64,000 nt of DNA from Aphrocallistes beatrix (taxonomy: Eukaryota; Porifera; Hexactinellida; Sceptrulophora; Aphrocallistidae), in assembly GCA_963281255.1 (NCBI GenBank), contig OY725503.1, forward strand, positions 2,108,001 to 2,172,000, written 5' to 3'. How positions within the stretch are numbered: the first letter of the stretch is position 1; each line of letters opens with the position of its first letter. Below, piece by piece: positions 10,369 to 21,309 of the stretch. The notes under the pieces were generated by a model. It was not told the origin of the DNA. It made no database searches and saw only the letters and a program-made list of their open reading frames with translations. A program made the position numbers and the translations under genes.

Positions 10369-12660
10369 GTTGGCCTTTCCGATAATAGCTAACTTTTGAC
10401 TTTTTCAACCGATTCATTTAAGGTTGGCCTTTCCTCTGGGCCTTTTGTTTTTTATCAAAAATTTGCCAAAAGACCTTTTTAATCATTTTTAGATCCTTAA
10501 AGGGCTTCTAAACATTAATTTCGATTTTTAGAATTTCAATGCTAATATTTCGCCACTTAGAGCCACTTGTACCACCTGGCGTCGCCCAAAAAGGACACAT
10601 TTTTGAACCGAAATGTCTCATATCCATAACTTCTTTGAACCATGTCAGATCATCATTTTAATGCTAAATTCGTCCTCAGCAATAAATTTCCAGCAATATG
10701 ATATATATATTGGACACATTTGGAGAAATTCTTTGGTTTAGGGGTCTTAGCAACGGCCAGGAATGTGAAAAAATTCCTGGACGTTGCTATGCACGGACAT
10801 CAAAAAAATTCTCCAAATATGGTCAATATATATATATCAAAATGCAGGAAATTTAGTGCTGAGCACGAATTTAGCATTAAAATGGTTCAAAGAAGTTATT
10901 AATCAGGGATTCCGGCGGATACTATCGAATGTGGTTATTTTTCGGTGGCCAGTCATCAATAACCAGTTTTTCACACTTCTGATGATGAAAATTTTTGATC
11001 TACCCATAGCCTACTGTATATAAGGCCTCACAGTAACTTGCGGATTTGGGACTAGGGATGCGGAGGAAGACCGTTGAACTAATACATGAGCTGCCTTAAA
11101 TCATTTACAAAGCACAATAGAGCTTAGGAATGTATTATCAGCATATATAAATATGGTTGCGCAATAGGGTATATTTGTGACAAATTTGGTGATTTTCAGA
11201 GGCCGTTTAGGGGCACTTCTAAGTGTTTTTATTGTAAAATTTTTCGCATAGAACTGAGATGTGAATGGGTTAATACGAAAAATTTGGAATTTTTTCATGG
11301 AAAGTTGGTACATTCCAGTGTTGCTATGGAAACGTGTTTTGGTCAGTTGGCGTTATATCTTGAAAACTGCAATGGCTACACATTCAAATGCAATTCCATT
11401 TGATAGCGAATATACTACTTCCTATTAAGTGATAATATAATTTCGACCTCTAAATTCAATAGTTTATGAGATATTCGACAATGTACCATATTGGTCACAT
11501 TTGATAATTTGTCGAATATCTCATAAACAAATTTTTAGCAACAAGGATATGTGTACTTTGACACCATATTTATATATGCTGATAATACATTCCTAAGCTC
11601 TATTGTGCTTTGTAAATGATTTAAGGCAGCTCATGTATTAGTTCAAAGGTCTTCCTCCGCATCCCTAGTCCCAAATCCGCAAGTTACTGTGAGGCCTTAT
11701 ATACAGTAGGCTATGATCTACCATATTTTGAAATTAAGTACTGCTATAAGTTGTCGTAAAAGGATATTTGCATGTTATTTCAATATTTTTTTCATAATTC
11801 TCTTTTATTCCTAATATCAAAAATCTGTCTGTTCATTATGTTTTACTCTTCGAGATCTATCAAAAACCATTTAGATTTCGCCCCTATGTTGAATTTAAAA
11901 GTTATCACCTTTATAATTGCTGTAAAAAAGTCTCAGAAAATAGGATTTTAAAAATATTTATATAAGTCCCTCAATTTCCATTAAATTTAACTGCTTTGGA
12001 ATATTAAATAACATACAATTATCCTTATTCGACAACTTATAGCTGTACTTAACTTCAAAATATGGTATATCAAAATTTTTCACCATCAAAAGTGTGAAAA
12101 ACTGGTCATTGATGACTGACCACCCAAAAATAACCACATTCGATAGTATCCGCCGGAATCCCAGATCAATAACTTCTTTGAACCATGTCTGATCATGATT
12201 TTAATGCTAATTTCGTCCTCAGCACTAAATTTCCAGCAAATTGATATATCTATTGACTATATTTGGAGATTTTTTTGGATGTCCGTGCATAGCAACGGCC
12301 ATGAATTTTTTAACATTCCTGGCCGTTGCTAGGAACCCGTAGCCAAAGAATTTCTCTAAATATGTCTAATATATATATCAAATTGCTGGAAATTTAGTGC
12401 TGAGGACGAATTTGGAATTAAAATGATGATCTGACATGGTTCAAAGAAGTTATGGCTTTGAGACATTTCTGTTTAAAAAATGTGTCCTTTTTTGGGCGAC
12501 ACCAGGTGGTACAACTGGCTCTAAGTGGCGAAATATTAGCATTGAAATTCTAAAAATCGAAATTAATGTTTAGAACACCTTTAAGGATCTAAAAATGATT
12601 GAAAAGGCGTTTGGCAAATTTTTGATAAAAAACAAAATGCCCATAGGAAAGGCCAACCTT
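10369..12660. mobile_element. R3 large palindromic element, interrupted by a foldback
   Basis: The left end ttaaggttggcctttcc is repeated, reversed, at the right end ggaaaggccaacctta. The arms match over many hundreds of bases: cgccacttagagccacttgt against agtggcgaaatattagc, and gccaggaatgtgaaaaaatt against attttttaacattcctggc. The left arm is split by the element at 11005-11714. Arms contain no coding region. Partial copies lie at 25812-26688, 16630-16770 and 30360-30855. Confidence 0.7.
11005..11714. mobile_element. foldback element FB-1 (710 bp) with an 8-bp duplication
   Basis: The arms are near-perfect inverted repeats: catagcctactgtatataag at left and tatatacagtaggctat at right. They extend inward to agtttatgagatattcgaca / tgtcgaatatctcataaac around a short centre near 11490. 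GATCTACC flanks both sides (10997-11004 and 11715-11722). It is inserted in the left arm of R3. It is non-coding. Confidence 0.8.
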
Positions 12661-13130
12661 AATGCTAAATTTGTGCTCAGCACTAAATTTCCAGCAATTT
12701 GATATATATATTGACCATATTTGGAGATTTTTTTGGATGTCCGTGCATAGCAACGGCCAGGAATTTTTTCACATTTCTGGCCGTTGCTAGGAACCCGCAG
12801 CCAAAGAATTTCTCTAAATGTGTCCAATATATATATATCAAATTGCTGGAAATTTAGTGCTGAGGACGAATTTAGCATTAAATTAGCATTGATGATCGGA
12901 CATGGTTCAAAGAAGTTATGGATATGAGACATTTCGGTTCAAAAATGTGTCCTTTTTTAGGCGACACCAGGTGGTACAAGTGGCTCTAAGTGGCGAAATA
13001 TTGGCATTGAAGTTCTAAAAATCGAGATTAATGTTTAGAACCCCTTTAGGGATCTAAAAATGATTAAAAAGCCCTTTGGCAAAATTTTTGATAAAAAACA
13101 AAATGCCCATAGGAAAGGCCAACCTTAGTT
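12661..13130. repeat. tandem duplication of the R3 terminal 470 bp
   Basis: The sequence from aatgctaaatttgtgctcag to ggaaaggccaacctta repeats the end of R3 that lies directly before it (about 12200-12660), with substitutions. Confidence 0.75.
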
Positions 13131-13132
13131 CG

Positions 13133-13360
13133 TTTATCCACTCCATGGTCTAGAAAATATAGTTGGCGCCATTGCTTTAGTGCATTAGAATGCTATCGTT
13201 AAACCTTAGGGGGTTAACTCATAAAATCAAATAAATACCGTCCAAATAGTACGACTAGATGATAGACCACTCAGTAATCCAATGGAATTAACAATAAATA
13301 ATTTTCCGTTTTTTTACGTCAGGCAAAGTTTTTCGAGGGCGCTATCCTTAATTAATAACT
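13133..13360 (+). repeat. R2 repeat, right end only
   Basis: It contains ggttaactcataaaatcaaa, accgtccaaatagtacgact and the terminus tttttcgagggcgctatcct, as at 3990-4142. The start (gttcgtttatccactccatg) recurs inverted at 39717-39784. Confidence 0.65.
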
Positions 13361-13853
13361 ACTACTAGTAGGGTCGCCGAACTTTTCCAAATCTAAGGAC
13401 AATTATGACTATAAGTATATTCCTTGAATAAACCAGCGATGTACCATAATTTTTCAGAGCCATTGACATACTATGTTGTATAATTGATTCAATAAAAACC
13501 AAAAAGATACGTATCAGGTTGCATCTTCACTACAAAGAGAAACAAAACATCTGAAGATAGTATGCAGATAACATCGAACCAACATAACATAGTAATTGGT
13601 GTATAATTGGCTTCATTCTCATTTTCAGCATTTTCCCATAGAGTTTGACTTATTACGGAAAAATCAATGTAACTTTCTCAACTTTTGTCCGTTTTGGTGA
13701 TCTTTGGTTATCTTCATCATTCTGCGAGTTATATAATAATACTACAACCATTTTACGCTTCAAGAGAACTTCAAGGTGTGCAATGACTATATAGTTGTAA
13801 CCGTATAACTTTTAACTATAAAAGTTAGATAATAATTTGAAAGTAAAGCAGTA
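13361..13853. other. no recognisable gene
   Basis: AT-rich, no ORF above background, and no repeat shared with the rest of the window was seen. Confidence 0.4.
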
Positions 13854-14359
13854 CAGTACACCCTCGGTTATCCGAACACCTCCGTTTGTTAGCTCAAAGA
13901 TTGGTGTTCGGATAAGTGAAATCGTTCGGATAAGCGAAATACGTATTTTACGCTCTTAAATGCACATGTACCAACTTAGATATTAAAGAACGTATTATGA
14001 TTTGAATACTACTACTTACACGTATGTATAGCCAAACAAATTAACAATGCTACGCACAATTTTGGAATATACATTTTTAAGGAATTGATTTATTAAACAT
14101 TATTTCAGTTATCCGAACACATATTTCAGTTATCCGAACACATCATTTCAGTTATCCGAACACATCATTTCAGTCATCCGAACACATTATTTCAGTTATC
14201 CGAACACATTATTTCAGTTATCCGAACACATTATTTTCACAAATTCGATTGAAAAGTATTTGATAAAATGAGTGGTACTCGAACACACTGTTCGGATGAT
14301 CGAGGTGTCGGATAATCGAGGTTCGGATAATCGAGGTTCGGATAATCGAGGGTCTACTG
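13854..14359. mobile_element. pogo/Tigger-like MITE (506 bp) with a 6-copy internal array
   Basis: Its termini cagtacaccctcggttatcc and ggataatcgagggtctactg are flanked by TA. They fit the pogo/Tigger style (CAGT..., 'CTCGATTATCCG'). Between about 14095 and 14240 lie six units of tttcagttatccgaacacat, each containing the terminal motif. Second copy at 21310-21855. Confidence 0.8.
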
Positions 14360-14510
14360 TACCGCTAAATAGATTTTGATTTACTAGTTTAACAAACTTT
14401 GTACATATGCTTATGAATAATGCGTTAATTTGGATTGATTTTCTATAAGCTAAGATAGCATAGAAGCATCGTGTATAAAGTTAATTTTTTTATGATGAAT
14501 ATATCTGGAG

Positions 14511-14663
14511 CAGTGTTTCCCTCAGGATTATTCGAAAGCGCGTTAATTTTGCAATTTTTGTGCGGTTTATTCGGGTAAATTGCATTATTTAACAACAAAT
14601 CACGTTATTCGTTAAGCAAAGCGTGCTAAATAGCGCGCTTAACGCGATCGGCGGGAAACACTG
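14511..14663. mobile_element. hAT MITE (153 bp) with a perfect 8-bp duplication
   Basis: It starts cagtgtttccctcaggatta and ends cggcgggaaacactg. ATCTGGAG is present exactly at 14503-14510 and 14664-14671. The interior is rich in GCG/CGC steps (taagcaaagcgtgctaaat). A diverged relative lies at 40596-40769. Confidence 0.85.
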
Positions 14664-15024
14664 ATCTGGAGCAAAGGCAGGATTTATAAACCAGCAATAG
14701 TAGGCTTATAATAATAGCATGCATCACACAATAATGTTGAATTAAGTGCTACTATTGAATCGAGTATATAATTTGACCTTCTCAGGACATGAAAAAACGA
14801 AGCTACTTTGAAATTGGACCCACGTCATCCCCATGCTTTGAGTCGGACCCTGAATGAGACTTCTCGAAAAATTCCACCCGTCTCCACAAATTTATAATAT
14901 AAACTTCATCTCAACAATTTGATTCAATTATGGGAATAAAGCTTAGCTTAAAATCTACATATACCTTGAACATTTATTAAATATTTAGAATCAAGCTCTT
15001 TGTTTATTTTATTTTTTAGCTAAT

Positions 15025-15927
15025 ATGTTTATTGTCATTTTTTTTGTTTTTTCGAATTGCCTTTTCAACTTGGTTAATTCTTATGTACCTTTGGTTATAT
15101 GGCACGGTATGGGTGATTCGTGTTGTAATCCCTTAAGTCTAGGGAAAGTAATTGAGGAAATAAAGAATGAGAATCCTGGAATTTACGTCCATTCGCTACA
15201 GATTGGATCGAACTTTGAAGAAGATACGATGAATGGATTTTTCTTAGAAATAAATAAACAAATCGCCATGGCTTGTAGAATAATATCGAACGATTCAAAC
15301 TTGTCCAATGGCTATAATGCAATGGGCTTTTCACAAGGTGGTCAATTTTTGAGAGCAGTAGCACAAAGATGCCCTTCTCCTCCGATGAAAATTCTAATTT
15401 CGGTTGGTGGACAACATCAGGGCGTATATGGATTTCCTCGATGTAATGCCGAAAAGTCTATAATTTGTAATGTTATAAGGAAGTTACTAGATGTAGATAT
15501 CTATTCTGAAACGATTCAGGAACATAGTGTACAGGCCGAATATTGGCATGATTCAGATAAGGAGGAAAAATATGTTGCAAAGAGCAATTTTCTTAGTAAG
15601 ATAAATCTTGAAAGAGATTCCGTTTTGGATAAAAATGATAGAGAAAATTTATTAAAGTTATCACTAATTGTATTTGTGATGTTTTCAAAAGATACTATGG
15701 TTGAACCGAGAGAAACTGAGTGGTTTGGTTTTTACGAACCGGGTAATCCAAAAAAAATCGTTTTTCTTAATGAGAGTAAATTGTATCAAGATGACAGGCT
15801 TGGATTAAAGGAAATGAATATGGCTAAAAAGCTTCGATTTCTTTCTTGCCCTACAGACCATTTACAATTTACTTTAAAATGGTTTAAGGATAATTTAATG
15901 CCCTTTATCAACTCGACATATAATTAA
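15025..15927 (+). CDS. PPT1: palmitoyl-protein thioesterase 1
   Basis: Lysosomal hydrolase that removes S-linked palmitate from proteins. The product has 300 aa, close to the 306 aa of human PPT1, so it is complete. A signal peptide is plausible (hydrophobic residues 2-18, cleavage near VNS/YVP). The family start VPLVIWHGMGDSCCNP follows at 21-36. Catalytic residues by family alignment are Ser103 in GFSQGG, Asp223 in FSKDTMVEP and His279 in PTDHLQF. VGGQHQGVYGFPRC (127-140) is the conserved block. N-glycosylation sequons occur at N89, N92 and N296. The ATG was chosen because it gives a full signal peptide. A pyrimidine-rich ttttattttttag just upstream could end a 5' UTR intron. The coding region has no introns, unlike vertebrate PPT1. 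No canonical poly(A) signal was noticed. Its neighbours are all transposons. Confidence 0.95.
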   Translation: MFIVIFFVFSNCLFNLVNSYVPLVIWHGMGDSCCNPLSLGKVIEEIKNENPGIYVHSLQIGSNFEEDTMNGFFLEINKQIAMACRIISNDSNLSNGYNAMGFSQGGQFLRAVAQRCPSPPMKILISVGGQHQGVYGFPRCNAEKSIICNVIRKLLDVDIYSETIQEHSVQAEYWHDSDKEEKYVAKSNFLSKINLERDSVLDKNDRENLLKLSLIVFVMFSKDTMVEPRETEWFGFYEPGNPKKIVFLNESKLYQDDRLGLKEMNMAKKLRFLSCPTDHLQFTLKWFKDNLMPFINSTYN

Positions 15928-17057
15928 TATAATGTGTATATAGTAAATTATATTGTTACACTTTCTTTATATAGTTACAATATCAGTTAAGAGGTTGACA
16001 GATCGAAGTTAAATTTGTAGAGATGGGACAAAATGTATGTAAATTATTTACTGTAATATATATATTATTTACATTATTTTCTAATACAACATGCAACGAT
16101 TTGTGAAAAATGACACATTTCCAATTTTCTCATGTCTTGTAGGTATAGATCTCATTTTGATTGCCAATTTCAAATTCTACATATTGAATTACCCCCATTA
16201 TCGAACGTGTTTGCAAAACACATTCAAATTTTAACATAAATTTGGATCTTACTGAAGGATCCCCATAGCTTACTAAATATACGGCTATATAGTATGTCGC
16301 CGAATAGGCCTTCAAACAAGAAGGCCAGTTTTAACACAGTTAAAATTTAATTAGATCGATAAATCAAAACCGTATACGATAGACCTTTAAATGTATTATT
16401 AATTTATTACCATATACAAACATTATATCAGAGTATCCAATTCAGCTGTCAAAAATTCGATATGTTATCATGTGATTACGCGAAAGCCTCTTTCTAGAGC
16501 AAAAAATGCTGTTGTTCCAGCTCATTTAAAACATCGTTATCTGCATTGTTAATGCTTGATTTATTTTTTGAACGACAATAGGAATGCCTTAATCCAAAAA
16601 ATCTGAAAATCTTAATTGGAATGCTTTTTTCAGCACTTATTAGTGTGATAACTTTTAAAAATTCAACATAGAAGCGAAAACTCAACGGTTTTTAATAGAT
16701 CTCGAAGAGTAGAACATAATGAACAGACATATTTTTGATATTACGAATAAAAAAAATTATGATTAAAATAGTGTCAAAATTACTAAAAAATAAATTCCTC
16801 GGGTGTTTTTGCGTGAATTTTTACCAATTTTCAAAATTTCAAAAAACTGTCTTTTCATTAGATAGATCACGCATTAATGAAAGAATTTGAAAATTTTCTA
16901 AAGGGTTTTAAGCATATTGTACCCGATTTCATCCTTGTAAAATGACCATCTTTTTTTTTTTAAAAAATGTCTGTTGAATTATTTCAATTATTAATGCATT
17001 TTGCAGATAACTCTGCGATTCAAATCTGCACTGAAAAAATTAAATGAATCGGTTGAA
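15928..17057. other. 3' flank of PPT1 and repeat remnants
   Basis: No gene was recognised. 16630-16770 carries an inverted R3 fragment (gatctcgaagagtagaacat, aatgaacagacatattttt). The rest is AT-rich. Confidence 0.5.
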
Positions 17058-17274
17058 TAAGTAAAAAGTTAGCTATTATAGGAAATAGTCGAAAAACAGA
17101 AATTTCTAATTCTACAAAAGGTGACAACGACCTCATAATTCCATGGTGAGTCCATATTTTCTTCTGAGGTCAAAACTTAGTGGAGCCATAGCCAAAAGAC
17201 TCTCACATGCCAAAAATTAGCTTTCTGTGCCTGGCAGTTTCTTAATCAATTCGTTGCAGATATATATACATGTA
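17058..17274 (+). repeat. R1 repeat, AT-side portion
   Basis: It contains aaaggtgacaacgacctcat, gtggagccatagccaaaaga and cagtttcttaatcaattcgt, ending in an AT run where a pogo-like MITE begins. Confidence 0.7.
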
Positions 17275-17276
17275 TA

Positions 17277-17893
17277 CAGTAGGACGTCAGTATTCCGAAC
17301 GGGTTGGGACCGCGGGGGTTCGGATAACTGAAGTTGTTATGTGATTCTATAGAAAAGTTGGTCAGTAGTACTAAGTACAGTACACCCTCGATAGTCCGAA
17401 CCTCGCCAATCCGAACCCTCGCAATCCGATCACCAAAAATATAATTTTATTCGCCTCTATGCTTTGAATAAACGTTTATAAACTTAAATCAAATATATAA
17501 GATTGATAAACCTCGTTAAATAAGCAATCATAGCGAAATAATATCCTTGATATTCTAACAATGCAAATTTATTATAATTAGTTCCCATTGAATTAGTGTT
17601 ATTTCACTAATCGGAACAAATTCACTAATCCGAACGATTTTTTCGATGCTTGGAACAGAGCTGTTTGGATTAGTGAGGGTGTACTGTAGTCATAATGATG
17701 AATATGGATAAAACACTTATTAGTTTATGTAGGTATCATCAATAGTATATAAAATGATGGCAGTGTAATAATTTCAATTATCAACTCAGGATGCATCATT
17801 TATACATTTATTATATTTTAGTTTGGTCAACCAAGGGGTTCGGATAACTGAAGTGTTCGGATAACTGAAGTTCGGATAACTGACGTTCTACTA
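17277..17893. mobile_element. pogo-like MITE hosting a second pogo-like MITE
   Basis: The left end cagtaggacgtcagtattcc pairs with the right end ggataactgacgttctacta, with TA at both sides. Next to the right end, ttcggataactgaag is repeated. The element at 17378-17686 is inserted in it. Confidence 0.7.
17378..17686. mobile_element. pogo-like MITE, 309-bp family
   Basis: Its termini cagtacaccctcgatagtcc and ggattagtgagggtgtactg are flanked by TA (17376-17377, 17687-17688). The copy at 34983-35298 shares interior text such as aacgtttataaacttaaat (inverted). Confidence 0.8.
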
Positions 17894-17897
17894 TATA

Positions 17898-18374
17898 CAG
17901 TACCCGGACAAAAGTATTCGACCACCACAGAAACCTCCATACAAATAGTATTAAAGTGGGTATATTCATAAAGGAATATGTACTCAAACCGTGAGGAATA
18001 CTCTATTTTTTGTTTCAAATTCGTAAACGACACTTTCTAATTACTCATAATTGATAGTCTCACCTCAATTACTAACTCCCAAGTTAATAAATATCAATCT
18101 TTGATACTTGATACTACTTGTCCCAAGTCACAGCCATTATATATGATGGCGATTAGTGACACAAAGTGGCATAGGTTGATAATTTTCTACATAAGATTAA
18201 GTATTTGAGTTGAGACTCTGAATTACGAGTAATTAGAATGTGTAGATTACGAATTTGAAATAAAAATAGATTATTTTTACTGTTTGAGGACATGTTCCTT
18301 TTTTGAATAGTTCCAATTTAATACTATTTGTATGGAAGCTTTCGTGGTGGTTGAATACTTTTGTCTGGGTAGTG
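17898..18374. mobile_element. Tc1/mariner-type MITE, family M (477 bp)
   Basis: The left end cagtacccggacaaaagtat pairs with the right end atacttttgtctgggtagtg, with TA on both sides. It abuts the pogo-like MITE that ends at 17893. The interior aligns with 7542-7995. Confidence 0.85.
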
Positions 18375-18377
18375 TAT

Positions 18378-18727
18378 ATATATATTTTATATTTAGAAAT
18401 TTCAGTTTTTTAACCATAACTCAGACATTTAGGTGATAGAAGACTGATATTTTAATAGAATGTGTGTATTAATATATCACATTTATGATACAACTCTCAT
18501 CAAAAAATGATTTCTCATCACTCTGTTATAACGTTATCATTACTCTTCAAAAATTAACAATTTTGATGATTTTTCGAGTGCTATCGATTATAACACTAAG
18601 ACATAATTATACAGAGATGTTAGCTCCCCTATAATTGATCTATGTGAGCCTAGGCGCCCAAAGGGGGCTTCTAGCGGACACCAAATGTATGCCAGCCGCA
18701 CAGCGTTTACAAGCGAAGCGCGCTTGT
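18378..18727 (-). repeat. R1 repeat copy, AT end missing
   Basis: It contains aggtgatagaagactgatat, atgatttctcatcactctg, ctaagacataattatacaga and the GC-rich end aagcgaagcgcgcttgt. Confidence 0.75.
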
Positions 18728-18789
18728 AATAATGATTATGGGGAGTATGTAGTACTCATTTTGTTGTTAATGTATAGACAAAAGTGTTC

Positions 18790-19014
18790 CAAATAGCAAT
18801 ATTTGAGTTGCTATTAGGGGAACAGAATAAATAAAAAGTCTTCACTTAAGATTTGAAAATAGGTTGCTAATAAACGAATATTGCTATTAAGCGAATTGCT
18901 AATATGCAAACGCGACTAAATAGAATTCCTCATACTTTTAATCAGGACTTGAAAAGTGGTTGCTAATAGAACAATGTTGCTAATAGGGAAATTGCTAATA
19001 AGCAGACTCCACTG
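18790..19014. mobile_element. pogo-like MITE, left end lost
   Basis: The right end ctaataagcagactccactg is followed by TA. The motif ttgctaatag recurs throughout in both orientations. The left terminus is not readable. Confidence 0.5.
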
Positions 19015-19672
19015 TATATATAGCACACAAACATTAATCGAGATTTAATAGTAAGGATCCATATTTATTTTGAAAAGATACATCTTTAAGTTAGTATTGT
19101 TGCATGATATTTTCACTACCATAATATTCTTACTATCTTTATTTGTTCGACCATGGATACTATTAATCCATGATATTTATCCCACCGTGATATTTTACTA
19201 CAAAGCTATTTTAACTGCACCATTTTTTATTTGGCTGCCACATTAAAAATAGCTTTTTTAACACGGAAATGACACAACTAACATCCTAAACAATAAAATT
19301 GCTCTGTGTGTGTTTTAGTAGATATTTATGTGAGATATCAACATTAAATAGAACCTGAGAAGCAACTTGTACATGGGATATTCTCAATGCAAGGAATTAG
19401 TACTTTTTCTAAAATCAAAAGTGATTTTACCTTCTCGGCTTGCAGGCACAAAATTTGCGAGGCTCAATTTTTGAAAATTTGCTTCAACTTATGAGTTAGG
19501 GGAAGACAATAATCTTTCCCAGGTATGTTTACAATACTTATTACCTTATTTAATAGGACCATCCATATACAATTGTAAATTCGCCTACTTTTTCGAAGTT
19601 TTCACAAGTGCTAAATGAATGCTTCTCTTCCTCCATAGCAACGAAGTTACTTAAATTGCACTTTCAAAATTA
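19015..19672. other. no recognisable gene
   Basis: A short R1 terminal piece (cacaaacattaatcgag, 19024-19058) is followed by AT-rich sequence without recognisable coding content. Confidence 0.4.
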
Positions 19673-21048
19673 CAGTCTGTCACGTAATTATTTACAATTA
19701 CTTTATTCGATCTAACATGGAGATAGGACTACAATTAGTGAAGTTCATTTGAAAACTATTCATAAAATACTCATGAAGTTACCATGAAAACAATATAAAT
19801 TCAATAATTAATTTTTTCCCTTTAGAATCTATCACCAAAGTACATCGTCTCTTCATTGATTTGGTAAAGTTATAAATAAAATTTGGATCGAAGGACTCCC
19901 ACTCAACTTTGACAAATCTTTCGACATCTTGTATCGTTTTTGGAGCCCTAACTTGAATCCTATGTTTAAGTACACCCCATAGGTTCTCTATAGGATTCAA
20001 ATCGGGGCTGTTTGCAGGCCAATCTATGCAGGATATATCACGAAACTTCTTGTAGGCGGTTGAAAACTTAGATTTATGGATGGAAGAGTTGTCCTCTTGA
20101 AGTTTCCAACCGTCAGGGTAGAGTACATCCGTGCTTTCTATCAAAACCTCATTAAGAACATTGCAATAAGCTTCGGAATTAAAATTTTGTTTGAAAATGT
20201 GAACTGGCATCGCTCCACGTTCTGAAATCCCGCCCCATATGTGAATTTTCGGAGTGTGTCTTGGTAAGTTTAAGATTGGTCTTTGAGTTCCTTTTGTCCA
20301 TAGCTGTAATTTGCCTCCATGCAGCCAAATAGAACATTCATCGGTAAAGAAAACTCTGCGCCAATGTATGTTACGGTATTTGTAAGCCCAAGCAAGTCTA
20401 GCTTTCTCATGAGCCTCTGTAATGTTCGGTCCCCTTACAGCGGTCTTTTTAGAATATCCCATTTTGGTGAGTGTTCTTCTTACAGCTTCATGGGACACAT
20501 TTACTCCCTTTTCATCTTGAAATTGTGACTCATCATCCGTAATGATATCCTCGGATGGTGCTTCATTGTTAACGCCAAAGAAATCCTATCCTTTGAGGTC
20601 AACTTTGACTTGGGACCAGCACCAGGTTGATGATCAAGAGTTTCCCCCGATTTAACCCTTGATTTTACATTATAGGCTATTTTCAGTGAAACATCACATT
20701 TGGTCGCAATGTCTTTAATTGATAAATCTGTGGTAGATACAAGAACAGCAACCTGCTTTCTTCGTTTTGCCTGCATTTTATGAGTCTAGGATTTGTTTCA
20801 AAGGAAAATATGCTATGAAATATAACTAGAATACTAAAAAAGTATTTTAAAAATTATGTTTTTTGGAGGGATAGGGCTAAAATTAAAAAATATAGTGCTT
20901 AAGAAACAAAAGAACTTCGATTTTATGTCTCATTATAGCTAAATTGATTAATAAACCATTAGTAAAGTAATACAGAATCATCGTATTCAAATTACGGTTC
21001 TTTAAGAAATTAATCAAAATTGTAAATAATTACGTGACAGACTGACTG
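19673..21048 (-). mobile_element. Tc1-like transposon, nearly intact (1376 bp)
   Basis: The left end cagtctgtcacgtaattatt matches the reversed right end aataattacgtgacagactg followed by actg. The left copy lacks four bases of a terminal CAGTCAGTCTG. TA lies at 19671-19672 and 21049-21050. The transposase fills the interior on the minus strand. Confidence 0.9.
19779..20776 (-). pseudogene. Tc1 family transposase (DD34E), one frameshift
   Basis: Cut-and-paste transposase of the Tc1/mariner superfamily. The first part (20501-20776) starts MQAKRRKQVAVLVSTTDLS and holds the N-terminal helix-turn-helix (IKDIATKCDVSLKIAYNVKSR) and a linker PGAGPKSKLTSKDRISL. The second part, ending at 19779, starts at VNVSHEAVRRTL and carries the catalytic domain. 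Asp sits in VFFTDECSIW, Asp in LQEDNSSIH and Glu in SPDLNPIENLWG, with 34 residues between the last two. The two parts are separated by an apparent single-base deletion near 20500, where aaagggagtaaat is one G short of reading through. Combined length is near the 330-340 aa usual for Tc1. No other stop is seen. Confidence 0.9.
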
Positions 21049-21309
21049 TACCATGGCATCATATTGAAATTGTCTCGGTAACAGATTTTCCAACTAATTC
21101 AGATGGCTATGAACACATAGTCGTCGTAGTGCGCTATCTTAGTAAGTTTATTGCTGTTAATGCACTTGTTTCCAAAAAATGTTCCGAAAATCACTCAACA
21201 TGGTTAAGGATTCCGCCCGTGAAAAATCCATAGGTTTGGCTTACAGCATATAACAAGAATAGAGATATATAATATGTTAAGCGTGGGCAGGTAGTGCAAT
21301 TAAAAAATA

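Noticed and set aside
10979-10998. ctgatgatgaaa as a hammerhead ribozyme core
   Set aside because: Only the short word is present. The required stems and the second core GAAA placement are not seen.
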